Positions 1-8,441 of a stretch of DNA of 64,000 nt are shown here, piece after piece (the stretch's first letter is position 1; every line of letters begins with the position of its first letter). A program made the translations under genes and the position numbers. This DNA is from Rhizobium sp. CCGE 510 (GTDB lineage: Bacteria; Pseudomonadota; Alphaproteobacteria; Rhizobiales; Rhizobiaceae). The notes beneath the pieces are model-generated. The model saw nothing but the letters and a program-made list of their open reading frames with translations, had not been told where the DNA came from and made no database searches. The DNA is taken from NCBI RefSeq assembly GCF_000292525.1, contig NZ_AEYF01000055.1:124001-188000 (forward strand), read 5' to 3'.

Positions 1-1077
1 GTTTATGCCCATGATGCACCAGCGTTCCCGGCGCCGCACCATGAAATCCAGTCCTTCATAGATGCTTCGACTGCCGTATTTCTTGTGCACGTTCTTGAGG
101 TTGATCACATCTTCGCCGGATCGTGGCGCCGGCTGAAACTCGAAGGAGACCACCTGACGGCGCTTGGGCGGCTCCACCCGGTCGATCTTCTCTAGCTTCT
201 TGACGCGGCTCTGCACCTGCGAGGCATGCGAGGCGCGCGCCTTGAACCGCTCGATGAACTTGATTTCCTTTGCGAGCATCGCCTGCTGGCGTTCGAACTG
301 GGCCTGCTGCTGCTTTTCGTTCTGCGCCCGCTGCTGTTCGTAGAATTCGTAGTCGCCCGAATAGGTCGTCAGCGTGCCGCCATCGATCTCGATGATCTTG
401 GTGATGATGCGGTTCATGAACTCGCGGTCATGCGAGGTCATCAGCAGCGCGCCCTCGTAGCCTTTCAGGAACTCCTCCAGCCAGATCAGGCTTTCGAGAT
501 CCAGATGGTTGCTCGGCTCGTCGAGCAGCATGACATCGGGACGCATGAGCAGGATGCGGGCGAGCGCCACGCGCATCTTCCAACCGCCCGAGAGGGCGCC
601 GACATCGCCGTCCATCATCTCCTGGCTGAAGCTTAAGCCCGCGAGCACTTCGCGGGCGCGTCCTTCCAGCGAATAGCCGTCCAGTTCCTCGTAGCGCGCC
701 TGCACCTCGCCGTAGCGCTCGATGATGTTATCCATGTCGTCGGCCTGCTCGGGGTCGGCCATGGCCGCCTCGAGCTCACGCAGTTCGCCGGCAACGATGC
801 TAACCGGGCCGGCGCCGTTCATCACCTCGGCGACGGCACTGTGGCCCGCCATCTCGCCGACGTCCTGGTTGAAATAGCCAATGGTGACGCCCTTTTCGCA
901 GGAGACCTGCCCTTCATCCGGCTGCTCCTCGCCGTTGATCATCCGGAAAATCGTCGTCTTGCCGGCGCCGTTCGGACCGACGAGGCCGATCTTCTCTCCC
1001 TTGTTGAGTGCTGCGGACGCCTCGATGAAGAGGATGCGGTGGCTGAGCTGCTTGCTGATGTTCTCAATACGGATCAT
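1..1077 (-). CDS. ABC-F family ATPase, 3' part cut by window edge
   Basis: Reading the minus strand from ATG at 1077 gives 359 codons that stay open to base 1, so the gene is partial. ABC-F proteins are soluble tandem ATPases with no membrane segments and act on the ribosome. Visible are Walker A GPNGAGKTT at residues 34-42, signature LSGGWKMRVALAR near residue 162, a Walker B with LLDEPSNHLD, an H-loop SHD, and then a long charged Gln/Arg/Lys-rich linker before the second ATPase domain begins. The second domain is truncated here. The family is clear; the subfamily (YbiT-like or other) is not resolved. Confidence 0.9.
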   Translation of the reverse strand, partial: MIRIENISKQLSHRILFIEASAALNKGEKIGLVGPNGAGKTTIFRMINGEEQPDEGQVSCEKGVTIGYFNQDVGEMAGHSAVAEVMNGAGPVSIVAGELRELEAAMADPEQADDMDNIIERYGEVQARYEELDGYSLEGRAREVLAGLSFSQEMMDGDVGALSGGWKMRVALARILLMRPDVMLLDEPSNHLDLESLIWLEEFLKGYEGALLMTSHDREFMNRIITKIIEIDGGTLTTYSGDYEFYEQQRAQNEKQQQAQFERQQAMLAKEIKFIERFKARASHASQVQSRVKKLEKIDRVEPPKRRQVVSFEFQPAPRSGEDVINLKNVHKKYGSRSIYEGLDFMVRRRERWCIMGIN

Positions 1078-1172
1078 GATTTACGCGGGGCCTGGAGAAG
1101 GAGGTTTTGGCGCGCTTATGCCATGCGGGGAAACCGCAGGATAGCCCTGTTCCCACCCTCTCGATCAAGAGT

Positions 1173-1239
1173 ATGACGCCGAAAGGTGTGAGTGGTTTTC
1201 GGGCGACGTCATGCTCGCCTTCTTTAATTTGGAACCGGA
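1173..1239. repeat. Dispersed intergenic repeat, copy A
   Basis: The segment between the ABC-F gene and the next CDS resembles a second copy at 10933-10996. Both share a block around GTGAG(T/C)GGTTTTCGG, followed by G(G/A)CG(A/G)C(G/A)TC and a TTTAATTT or TTAATTT run. In this copy the right arm of the hairpin present in copy B is degraded. I know this type of short repeat as common between rhizobial genes. It may act as a transcript-end structure, but no function is shown. Confidence 0.5.
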
Positions 1240-1280
1240 TTGGATATCATCGCGGCTCATGCCAATGGAGACCTGTGCCA

Positions 1281-1610
1281 ATGAGCGTTCGTCCGCCGCA
1301 GTCCTTCAGACCATCCGAGCGGAATAAAAACGGCTTCAACGTCCTCGAATACGAGCTGATGTCGGAACGCGCGGACTCGCTTGGACGTCACGGGCTGAAG
1401 GTGGAGGCGGCACTCGCCGCGCTGAAGGCCTGGGCGCCCGATCGCCGGAGCGCTGAGGAACGCGAGAGGCTTCTCAACGAAGCCTCCGACGCCGTCTGGG
1501 CATTCTTCGTCCAGCGTGAGATCTGCGGCTTGCGGAACAACCGCGACGCCATCCAGCGCTACGGCATCCCGAACGAAGTGATCGCCAGATTGGGCGCGGT
1601 GCGGAAATAA
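1281..1610 (+). CDS. Small conserved hypothetical protein (DUF6665-like)
   Basis: A 109-residue soluble, charged protein. The ATG at 1281 is chosen because a GGAG lies about 10 nt upstream and the peptide from this start (MSVRPPQSFRPSE) has rhizobial codon use, whereas the longer upstream extension runs through the repeat at 1173-1239. The protein is mostly helical by composition (LEYELMSERADSLGRHG, then alternating Ala/Leu/Glu/Arg) with no signal peptide or membrane segment. It resembles short conserved proteins of Rhizobiales that I recall as DUF6665. Function unknown; it stands alone between two unrelated genes. Confidence 0.6.
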   Translation: MSVRPPQSFRPSERNKNGFNVLEYELMSERADSLGRHGLKVEAALAALKAWAPDRRSAEERERLLNEASDAVWAFFVQREICGLRNNRDAIQRYGIPNEVIARLGAVRK

Positions 1611-1708
1611 CGCTGAGCGACGTGGGGCCGCTCCCTTACCTATTGAGTGGAAATCAACGGCGCAGAAAGGTATGGCTTGGTGCCGAACCATGGCGAAAGG
1701 GAATTGCG

Positions 1709-2578
1709 ATGCCAAGCTCGATCCGGATTGGAAACCAGCACCTCACCGTCGACGTCTCCGCCCTCGGCGCTGAGATGCAGGCGCTCACGTCAAGCGACGG
1801 ACGCTCATGGCTGTGGACGGGCGACCCAGCCTTCTGGACCGGACGGTCGCCGATCCTTTTTCCGATCGTCGGCAAGGCGCCGGATGACAAAATAGCGATC
1901 GACGGCACGATCTATCCGATGGCTCAGCATGGTTTTGCCCGCCGCAGCGAATTCGCGCTTGCGGCATCCACCGCGACGATGTGCCGATACGAACTGGTCG
2001 CCTCGGCGGCCACCCGGGCGGCCTATCCATTCGATTTCCAGCTGGCGGTGGAGCATGCGGTTGAGGGCCGCACGTTGACGGTGGCGGCAGAAGTCACCAA
2101 TCGCGATCAGAAGGAGATGCCGTTCGGGCTTGGATTTCACTCGGCCTTCAGCTGGCCGCTACCGGGTGCTGCCGGGCACGACCATGTCGTTACGCTCGAC
2201 AATAAGGGCGAGCCGCCGCTCGTGCGGCTGCAGGATGGCCTCATCAATCCTGCGCAACTGCCCTCGCCGTTCGCGGCCGGCCGGCTGGTGCTCGATCACG
2301 CCATGTTCGAGCAGGATGCGATGATCTTTCCGACAGCGGCAGGCGAAGGCTTAAGTTACGGCGCCGAAGGCGGGCCGGCCATGCGGTTCCGGTTCGAAAA
2401 TCTGCGCAATCTTGCCCTGTGGACCAAACCGGGCGCCCCCTTCCTCTGCATCGAGCCCTGGCATGGAACGGCGGCGGAGGCCGGAAGGTCGAGCGAGCTG
2501 TCGAAGCGGCCCTCCACGACTATCCTGGCACCGGGTGCGGTCGCTCGCTTCGCCTTTACCGTCGAGATTTTACAATAG
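1709..2578 (+). CDS. Aldose 1-epimerase family protein (LacX-like)
   Basis: A 289-residue cytoplasmic protein of the galactose-mutarotase fold, which interconverts anomers of free aldoses. Landmarks are the N-terminal SALGAEMQAL segment, GRSPILFPIVG, the QHGFARRSEF motif carrying a conserved active-site His, FGLGFHSAFSWPL with the second His, and a C-terminal CIEPWHG that includes the conserved acidic residue. The ATG at 1709 is preceded by an AAGGGA box; the longer frame back to 1622 lacks family similarity. Single gene, with no sugar operon beside it. The exact sugar is unknown. Confidence 0.85.
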   Translation: MPSSIRIGNQHLTVDVSALGAEMQALTSSDGRSWLWTGDPAFWTGRSPILFPIVGKAPDDKIAIDGTIYPMAQHGFARRSEFALAASTATMCRYELVASAATRAAYPFDFQLAVEHAVEGRTLTVAAEVTNRDQKEMPFGLGFHSAFSWPLPGAAGHDHVVTLDNKGEPPLVRLQDGLINPAQLPSPFAAGRLVLDHAMFEQDAMIFPTAAGEGLSYGAEGGPAMRFRFENLRNLALWTKPGAPFLCIEPWHGTAAEAGRSSELSKRPSTTILAPGAVARFAFTVEILQ

Positions 2579-2638
2579 AAAGCCGCGCGCCCGACGAGGC
2601 GCGCGACGGAGAACTTTGCAGCTGTCGCAGGGCCGTTG

Positions 2639-4222
2639 TCAGTGAGCGCCGGCGCCAGCGCCAGACCGCGGCTTTTGGGTAAGCAGCAGAGCGACGGCAG
2701 CTATTGCAAGAACCACGCCGATGACGGCGAAGGTATCGGCGAATCCCAGGATCAGGGCCTGGCGCCTGACGATCTGACCGAGAACGACAACGGCCTTCTG
2801 CCCTGCAACCGCTGGATCGGAAATGCCGTGCTGCATGAAATAGCCGGTCGTTTGCGCAAGCCGATCGCGGACTTCATCCCGGGAGAGCGTGACCGACTGG
2901 CCGATGATGTTCGAGTGGAACTGCTCGCGTTTGGTCAGCACCGTGCCGAGCGTTGCCGTGCCGACGGCGCCGCCGAGATTGCGCAGCATGTTGGTCAGGC
3001 CCGAGGCGGCGGCGGCATCCGTGGCTGCGATGCCGGCGGTTGTGATGGCGGTGATCGGCGTCAGCACCAGCGCCTGGCCGATGGCGCGAACGATGTTCGG
3101 TATCCAGAACTGGTCGCCCGCGGTATCGGCCGAAAGCGTGACGTTCATAAAGCAGCTGATCGCGAAGATCGAGATGCCGAGGAAGCCGATGTAACGCGCG
3201 TCGAAGCGCTTCATCATCATCGGCACAAGCGGGATCAGCAGCAGTTGCGGCAAGCCGGTCCAAGCCAGCACCATGCCGATCTGCTCGGCATTGTAGCGCT
3301 GAACCTGGCCGAGATATTGCGGCAGGATATAGACAGTGCCGAAGAGGGCGACGCCAACCAGCACGTTGACGGCAACACCGATGCCGAAATTTCGCTGCGT
3401 CAGCAGGCTAAGCTTGACCAGCGGCTTCTTCACGGTGAGCTCGATCCAGATGAAGGCGGCGAGAAAGACGAAGGCGAGGATGCTGAGTTTGACGATGAAG
3501 GACGAGGAAAACCAATCCTCCTTGTTGCCTTCCTCGAGCACCGTCTGCAGCGCCGAGAGACCGATCGCCATTGTGAAGATACCCGCCCAGTCGCCTTCCC
3601 TGAGCAGGCGAAGCTGCATAGGCTGCTTGTCGAGCGTCATGGCGAGCGCTACGGCCATGACGGCGCTCGGGATGGCGTTGATGAAGAAGATGGTCTGCCA
3701 GCCATAGTTTTCGGTGAGGTAACCGCCGATGGTCGGACCGATCGCCGGTGCGAAGGTGACCGACAGCGCGAAAATCGCAAGGCCGAGCGGCTGCTGCGGT
3801 TTCGGCAGCTTGGTCAGCACCATGGTGAAGGCCATCGGGATCAGCACGCCACCGGCAAAACCCTGCAGGCCACGCAGTAGGATCATCGTACCGAGATCAT
3901 GGGCGAAGGCGCAGGCGATCGAAAACAGCGGAAACAGGATTGAGTTGACGAGGATATAGCGGCGGAATGAAAAGACGCTGCTGAAATAGGCCGTCAGCGG
4001 AATGACGACGATTTCGCCGATTAGATATGAGGTCGAGATCCAGGCACCGTTGTCGACGCCCGTTCCGATGCCGCCCTCTATATCGAGGAGGGAGGCGTTG
4101 GTGATCTGGATATTGAGGATGGCCATGAAGGCGCCGATCATGCCGGCAAGAACGGCGATCCATTCCCTGGTGCTCGCCCGGGGCTGCGATGTGGCAACGG
4201 CTGTTGCTGCGATGGTGGACAT
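2639..4222 (-). CDS. emrB: DHA2-family MFS multidrug exporter (EmrB-like)
   Basis: A 527-residue inner-membrane drug:H+ antiporter of the 14-helix DHA2 family. Visible are an N-terminal cytoplasmic segment, motif A-like loops, the LLRGLQGFAGGVLIPMAF helix typical of EmrB/QacA, and ALVLTPITAITTAGIAATDAA late in the protein. It lies 24 nt downstream of the membrane-fusion partner at 4247-5431 and is co-transcribed with it. Together with an outer-membrane channel encoded elsewhere they would form a tripartite efflux pump. Substrates cannot be read from sequence. Confidence 0.9.
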   Translation of the reverse strand: MSTIAATAVATSQPRASTREWIAVLAGMIGAFMAILNIQITNASLLDIEGGIGTGVDNGAWISTSYLIGEIVVIPLTAYFSSVFSFRRYILVNSILFPLFSIACAFAHDLGTMILLRGLQGFAGGVLIPMAFTMVLTKLPKPQQPLGLAIFALSVTFAPAIGPTIGGYLTENYGWQTIFFINAIPSAVMAVALAMTLDKQPMQLRLLREGDWAGIFTMAIGLSALQTVLEEGNKEDWFSSSFIVKLSILAFVFLAAFIWIELTVKKPLVKLSLLTQRNFGIGVAVNVLVGVALFGTVYILPQYLGQVQRYNAEQIGMVLAWTGLPQLLLIPLVPMMMKRFDARYIGFLGISIFAISCFMNVTLSADTAGDQFWIPNIVRAIGQALVLTPITAITTAGIAATDAAAASGLTNMLRNLGGAVGTATLGTVLTKREQFHSNIIGQSVTLSRDEVRDRLAQTTGYFMQHGISDPAVAGQKAVVVLGQIVRRQALILGFADTFAVIGVVLAIAAVALLLTQKPRSGAGAGAH

Positions 4223-4246
4223 GACACGCTCTCCTGATCCCGGCGC

Positions 4247-5431
4247 CTATTTGCGATCGGCATCGGCCATGGTGTCGATGCTCGGTTGGACCGACATGCC
4301 CGGACGCAGGTCGCCATCGGCGGCCTCGCCATCAAGCACGATCTTGACCGGAATGCGCTGAACGACCTTGGTGAAATTCCCGGTCGCATTGTCAGGAGGC
4401 AGCAGCGCAAACTCCTGGCCGCTAGCCGGAGCAAGGCTGTCGACATGGCCGTGATAGAGGCGGCCCGGGAAGGTATCGACCTCGATATTGACCGGCTGGC
4501 CAGCTCGAACATCGGTGAGCTGCGTCTCCTTATAGTTGGCAATGACGTAGACCTCGCTCGTCGGCACGACCGACATCAGCTGGGTGCCGGCCTGAACATA
4601 CTGGCCGACACGCAGTGTGCGGTTGCCGACGGTGCCGTCGACAGGTGCGGCAATGGTTGTATAGGAGAGGTTCAGCTCAGCCTGATGCTGGACGGCCTGA
4701 TCATGGGCAAGCGTCGCCCTCGCCTGGGCAAGCTCGGCATTCAGGAGATCGACCTGCTTGACGGCGGCATCGAGAGCGGCGTCGTCGCGAACGATGGTCG
4801 CCTGGGCGGCAGCGATGGCAGAGGCCGCCTGCTGCGCCGTCTGCACCGGAGCATAACCGTTGGTCGCAAGATTGGCATAGCGCTTGTTGTTCTGTTCGGC
4901 AAAGGTCTCATTGGCCTTGTCGACTTCGACCGTGGCGCGGGCGGCAGCAATCGTCGAGCGCTGAATATCGAGCGACGCCTGCTTCGCGTCGAGCACCGCC
5001 TCGGCCGCCGCGACATCGGCCTCCGCCTGATCAAGCGCGGCGCGGAAATCGCGATCGTCGACGCGGGCGAGCGGCTGGCCGGCCTTGACCATCTGATTAT
5101 CGCTGGCCAGCACTTCCGCGATATAGCCAGGCACTTTCGGAGCGACGGTCGTATTGTCAGCCTTAACATAGGCGTCGTCCGTCGAGATTTCGAAACGGCC
5201 GACGGTCCAGTAGTTGTGGCCGTAATAGCCGGCGGCGGCGATCAGCACGAGCGCCGTTGCACCGAGCAACAATCCGCGCCCGCCGCGTTTGCGAACGGGA
5301 GGCTCCGAAACGACGGCAGGTTCGACGATGCGCGGCGAATTGCCGGCATCAAGGGTCGTGGGTGCTGCTTCCGCCGTGGTTTCCGGCACAGGTGCATTGT
5401 TATTAAGGGCCTGCAGCGTTTTGATCGACAT
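4247..5431 (-). CDS. emrA: HlyD-family membrane fusion protein (EmrA-like)
   Basis: A 394-residue periplasmic adaptor. It has a short Pro/Ala-rich N-terminus, one membrane anchor at about residues 51-72 (RGLLLGATALVLIAAAG), a biotinyl-lipoyl-like half (ISTDDAYVKADNTTVAPKV), a long Ala/Gln-rich coiled-coil hairpin at about 120-245, and the second lipoyl half followed by the beta barrel (LSYTTIAAPVDGTVGNRTL). The ATG at 5431 has an AGGAGAG Shine-Dalgarno 6 nt upstream. First gene of the emrAB pair and divergent from the TetR gene at 5565; the shared intergenic region holds TTTGGAAA-type inverted repeats. Confidence 0.9.
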   Translation of the reverse strand: MSIKTLQALNNNAPVPETTAEAAPTTLDAGNSPRIVEPAVVSEPPVRKRGGRGLLLGATALVLIAAAGYYGHNYWTVGRFEISTDDAYVKADNTTVAPKVPGYIAEVLASDNQMVKAGQPLARVDDRDFRAALDQAEADVAAAEAVLDAKQASLDIQRSTIAAARATVEVDKANETFAEQNNKRYANLATNGYAPVQTAQQAASAIAAAQATIVRDDAALDAAVKQVDLLNAELAQARATLAHDQAVQHQAELNLSYTTIAAPVDGTVGNRTLRVGQYVQAGTQLMSVVPTSEVYVIANYKETQLTDVRAGQPVNIEVDTFPGRLYHGHVDSLAPASGQEFALLPPDNATGNFTKVVQRIPVKIVLDGEAADGDLRPGMSVQPSIDTMADADRK

Positions 5432-5494
5432 GTCTCTCTCCTGGGAGTGGTCGCTGTCGCTACCGGCCGCGGCCTGTGAGTTCAGGTGGAATAC

Positions 5495-5520
5495 TTTTGG
5501 AAACTTGATGTTTTCCAAAA
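5495..5520. promoter_or_regulatory. Inverted repeat, likely TetR operator (site 1)
   Basis: TTTTGGAAA at 5495-5503 and TTTCCAAAA at 5512-5520 are perfect 9-bp arms separated by 8 bp. They lie between the divergent emrA and tetR genes, the usual position for an operator through which a TetR protein represses its efflux operon. Binding is inferred from position and symmetry only. Confidence 0.55.
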
Positions 5521-5550
5521 TATGTATTAGAAAACGGATGTCAACGATAA

Positions 5551-5574
5551 TTTGGAAAATTGCTATGGTCCAAA
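5551..5574. promoter_or_regulatory. Second half-site pair, likely TetR operator (site 2)
   Basis: TTTGGA at 5551-5556 and TCCAAA at 5569-5574 repeat the half-sites of the palindrome at 5495-5520 with a 12-bp spacer. The site overlaps the tetR start codon at 5565, which would suit autorepression. The wider spacing makes it weaker than site 1. Confidence 0.4.
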
Positions 5575-6212
5575 ATCACGAAATCGAGAAGAGGCCGCGA
5601 GGCCGACCGCAAGTCCGTTGCGACGACGATACGAGAAGCGTGATCATCGAGGCGGCCAACAGCCAGTTCCACGAGAGCGGCTATGCGGCCGCAAGCATCG
5701 CTGCGATCGCACAAGAGGCAGGGATTTCGACCAAGACGCTCTACCGCCTGTTTCCGACGAAGGCGGACCTCTTTTCCGAGATGGTTACGGAGCGGACGGG
5801 CCGCTTCCTCATAGCGCTTGACCCAGGCACCCTCGCCGTGGCCGATCTCAGGCAAGGATTGGAGCGCATGCTGATGGCCTATGGCATGCTGACACTTTCG
5901 CTGGATACGATCACTGTCACCCGTCTCGTCATCAGCGAGTCCGACCGTTTTCCCGAGATCGCCAATACCTTCTATGAGAAGGCCATCGTCAGAACCAACA
6001 CGCTGATGGAGGACTGGCTGCGCAAGCAGATCGACCGGGGACTGGTTGCGCTTGACGATCCGCATGCCGCCTGCGGCATGCTGCGCGGCATGATGATCAT
6101 GGAGCCGCAGCGCGCTGCGATGCTGCGCCAGCAACAGCCGCCTCAGATCGAGGAGATCGCTGTCAGGGCGAAAATGTGCGCCGATCTTTTTTTGAAGGGT
6201 TGCGCGCTCTGA
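5565..6212 (+). CDS. TetR-family transcriptional regulator
   Basis: A 215-residue one-domain repressor. The N-terminal helix-turn-helix runs from about residue 18 to 65, with the recognition pattern IAAIAQEAGISTKTLYRLFPTKADLF. The C-terminal helical ligand domain follows, with a TetR_C-like EPQRAAMLRQQQPPQ segment. It is divergent from emrAB and almost certainly their local repressor. An in-frame ATG also occurs at 5538, but 5565 fits better because the earlier codons overlap the operator repeats. A perfect hairpin overlaps the stop codon. Confidence 0.88.
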   Translation: MVQNHEIEKRPRGRPQVRCDDDTRSVIIEAANSQFHESGYAAASIAAIAQEAGISTKTLYRLFPTKADLFSEMVTERTGRFLIALDPGTLAVADLRQGLERMLMAYGMLTLSLDTITVTRLVISESDRFPEIANTFYEKAIVRTNTLMEDWLRKQIDRGLVALDDPHAACGMLRGMMIMEPQRAAMLRQQQPPQIEEIAVRAKMCADLFLKGCAL

Positions 6213-6236
6213 AGCGTTGCTCAAGCTTCAGAGCGC
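6204..6236 (+). terminator. Hairpin at the end of tetR
   Basis: Perfect 12-bp arms GCGCTCTGAAGC (6204-6215) and GCTTCAGAGCGC (6225-6236) with a 9-nt loop overlap the tetR stop codon. No clear T-run follows, so it may work as a bidirectional or mRNA-end hairpin between the convergent tetR and uxuA genes. Confidence 0.5.
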
Positions 6237-6276
6237 GATGATTTCTGCTGAAAGGCGCAGCACTGCAAACTCGCCC

Positions 6277-7464
6277 TCAGTTCGGCGGCGCGCCCAACGC
6301 ATGCAGGATGCCGCGCAGTTCTGCAAGGCCGCGCATGCGGCCGATGGCGGGGTAACCGGGGGTGACGATCTTGTCGAGATCGTCGAGCATGCGGTGACCA
6401 TGGTCCGAGCGAAAGACGATCGTCTCGTGCGCGCTGCGGCGCCGATCTTCCGCAACCAGTTCCCGGAGCACCGCGACCATGTCGACGTCGCCTTCCAGAT
6501 GGGCGCTTTCATGGAAGGTCCGGCCGTCGCCTTCGCGGCTCGTGGCCCGCAGATGGGCAAAGTGGATGCGCGACGCGAAACGCCGGGCGATCGCCGGCAG
6601 ATCGTTTTCGGCGCGCACGCCGAGGCTGCCGGTGCAATAACACATGCCATTGGCTGCCGATGGCACCGCATCGAAGAGAGCGGCATAATCATCGGCCGTC
6701 GAGGCGATACGTGGCAGGCCGAACAGCGAACGCGGCGGATCATCGGGGTGCAGCGTCAGCTTGACGCCACGCGCCTCGGCAGCCGGCGTTACTGCCTCCA
6801 GGAATTCGATCAGATGCCGGCGCAGCCGTGCGGCATCGATACCGCTATAGGCGACCAGTTTTTCCCGGAAAGCCGGAATGGTCAGAGGCTCAGTGGTCGA
6901 ACCCGGCAAAGCCGAGGTGATGATGCGGGTGATATCGGCGATCTCGTCGTCCGACATGGCTTCAAAGACGATACGCGCCAGTTCGCGGTCTTCCGCGGAA
7001 TAGTGCTGCGCTGCATCCGGCCGCTCGAGAATGAAGAGGTCGAAGGCTGCGAAACGTTCGTGATCGAACCGCATGGCAGTGGCCCCCGTCGGCGTGACGA
7101 AATCGAGTTCTGTGCGGGTCCAGTCGACCACCGGCATGAAATTGTAGCAGACGATCGGAATGCCACAGGCGGCGACTGCTTCGAGGCTGGCGATCCACGC
7201 CTCGATTTCGGTCCTCGCCTCCCCTCCCTTGCGCTTGACGGCATCGGGGATCGGAATGCTTTCAACCACCGACCAGACGAGCGATGAACGGCCGCCAGGC
7301 GTCGTCTCGATCAGAGACTGGCGCTCGCGCACTTCCTTTTCCGTCCAGGCCCTGCCGATCGGCACCTGATGGAGCGACGAGACGATGTTTGTCGCGCCCG
7401 TCTGGCGGACATTATCCAGCGTCACCGGCGCCTCCGGCCCGAACCATCTCCAACCCTGCCGCAT
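6277..7464 (-). CDS. uxuA: Mannonate dehydratase
   Basis: A 395-residue enzyme of the UxuA family, which dehydrates D-mannonate to 2-keto-3-deoxygluconate in hexuronate catabolism (Mn2+-dependent, cytoplasmic). Seen in the protein are MRQGWRWFGPEAPVTLD at the N-terminus, GIPIVCYNFMPVVDWTRT with metal-site residues, LTLHPDDPPRSLFGLPRI, NGMCYCTGSLG and the late segment FRSDHGHRMLDD. All are hallmarks of the family, and the length is normal. The ATG at 7464 is preceded by a purine-rich GAAGGA box, while the longer frame to 7554 extends into the neighbouring regulator. It lies 46 nt downstream of the GntR gene on the same strand. Confidence 0.93.
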   Translation of the reverse strand: MRQGWRWFGPEAPVTLDNVRQTGATNIVSSLHQVPIGRAWTEKEVRERQSLIETTPGGRSSLVWSVVESIPIPDAVKRKGGEARTEIEAWIASLEAVAACGIPIVCYNFMPVVDWTRTELDFVTPTGATAMRFDHERFAAFDLFILERPDAAQHYSAEDRELARIVFEAMSDDEIADITRIITSALPGSTTEPLTIPAFREKLVAYSGIDAARLRRHLIEFLEAVTPAAEARGVKLTLHPDDPPRSLFGLPRIASTADDYAALFDAVPSAANGMCYCTGSLGVRAENDLPAIARRFASRIHFAHLRATSREGDGRTFHESAHLEGDVDMVAVLRELVAEDRRRSAHETIVFRSDHGHRMLDDLDKIVTPGYPAIGRMRGLAELRGILHALGAPPN

Positions 7465-7510
7465 CCTTGTTCCTTCCCTCTGCCTTTTCGTTTCGTGTCT
7501 GGGTCTGCCA

Positions 7511-8227
7511 TCAGCAGAAATAATCGGGGTAACGCGCGCGCAGCTCGTCGACATCGGGAATGACGGCGCTCAGGTGATGGATCATGGCGTTACGTGCAGC
7601 CGTCGCATCGTGGGCGGCGAGCGCATCGCGGATGATCATATGTTCGTGCACCACAGTGTCCATCCGCCCGAGCACCGGCAGCGTCAGCCGCCGCGCCCGG
7701 TCGATCTGCACCTTGACCGTTTTCAGGATCGCCCAGATTCCGGGATAACCCGCTATCTGCGCGATCGTCTCGTGAAAGGACTCGTCTTCATCATGGAAGC
7801 TCGAACTATTTCCCGTCGCGGCATGCGCCCGCTGGCGAGCGATGGCGGCATCGAGACGGGCAATGTCGGCAGCGGTGGCGGTCAAAGCCGCGGCCTCGAC
7901 GGTCGTGCCTTCGAGCGCCTTGCGCACGACGACTGCCTCCGGGATCGCGGAAACCGGCACGCGCGACACGACGGTGCCCGACTGCGGGTAAATGTCGACC
8001 AGCCCGCCTTCGGAAAGCCTAAGCAGCGCCTCACGCACCGGCGTGCGGCTCACGCCGAAGTCGTCGGCGATGCGCTTTTCCTGCAGCGACATGCCAGGCG
8101 GCATCCGTAGCGACACGATATTGGCATGCAGGCGCTCATAAATGGCGCCGGCGGTGGTGAGGCGACGCAGCCTGCCGACAACCTCCGGCGGGACGACTAA
8201 AACTTCGGTTGCTGATGCCTGCCGCAT
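7511..8227 (-). CDS. GntR/FadR-family regulator (FCD type), likely of uxuA
   Basis: A 238-residue regulator. The winged helix at about residues 20-90 includes KRIADDFGVSRTPVREALLRL, typical of GntR. The C-terminal FCD domain at about 95-225 carries acidic/His metal-ligand positions (DEDESFHETIAQIAGYP, HEHMIIRDALAAHD, ARNAMIHHL). It sits directly upstream of uxuA on the same strand, so it probably answers to a uronate intermediate. A 10-bp palindrome lies just before the start codon. Confidence 0.88.
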   Translation of the reverse strand: MRQASATEVLVVPPEVVGRLRRLTTAGAIYERLHANIVSLRMPPGMSLQEKRIADDFGVSRTPVREALLRLSEGGLVDIYPQSGTVVSRVPVSAIPEAVVVRKALEGTTVEAAALTATAADIARLDAAIARQRAHAATGNSSSFHDEDESFHETIAQIAGYPGIWAILKTVKVQIDRARRLTLPVLGRMDTVVHEHMIIRDALAAHDATAARNAMIHHLSAVIPDVDELRARYPDYFC

Positions 8228-8253
8228 AACGATACCGGACGGAGAAATTTGGC

Positions 8254-8263
8254 ATACTAGTAT
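8254..8263. promoter_or_regulatory. Palindrome upstream of the gntR gene
   Basis: ATACTAGTAT is a perfect 10-bp palindrome, 27 bp upstream of the regulator start at 8227. Its position suits autoregulation by a GntR protein. The evidence is symmetry and location only. Confidence 0.35.
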
Positions 8264-8441
8264 ATCAATTATTTTACCTTGCCAACACATGTCGTCGGGC
8301 GTGACGGCATGGCGCCATCCGCGGGTTGGCCTGCAGGCGCCGCGAACGAAAGCGGGCACATGCGGGAAACCTCCGCACCAAGGCAATCATTGTTTGGAAC
8401 TTAGATCGGCCGAGCCGGTTGAAAGAGCCAAGGAGACGCTC

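Noticed and set aside
2636..3880. Long plus-strand frame of 414 codons
   Set aside because: Antisense to the EmrB gene. Its product is charged and low-complexity, as expected from the reverse reading of a membrane protein gene.
6217..7287. Plus-strand frame of 356 codons
   Set aside because: Antisense to uxuA, with no family motif.
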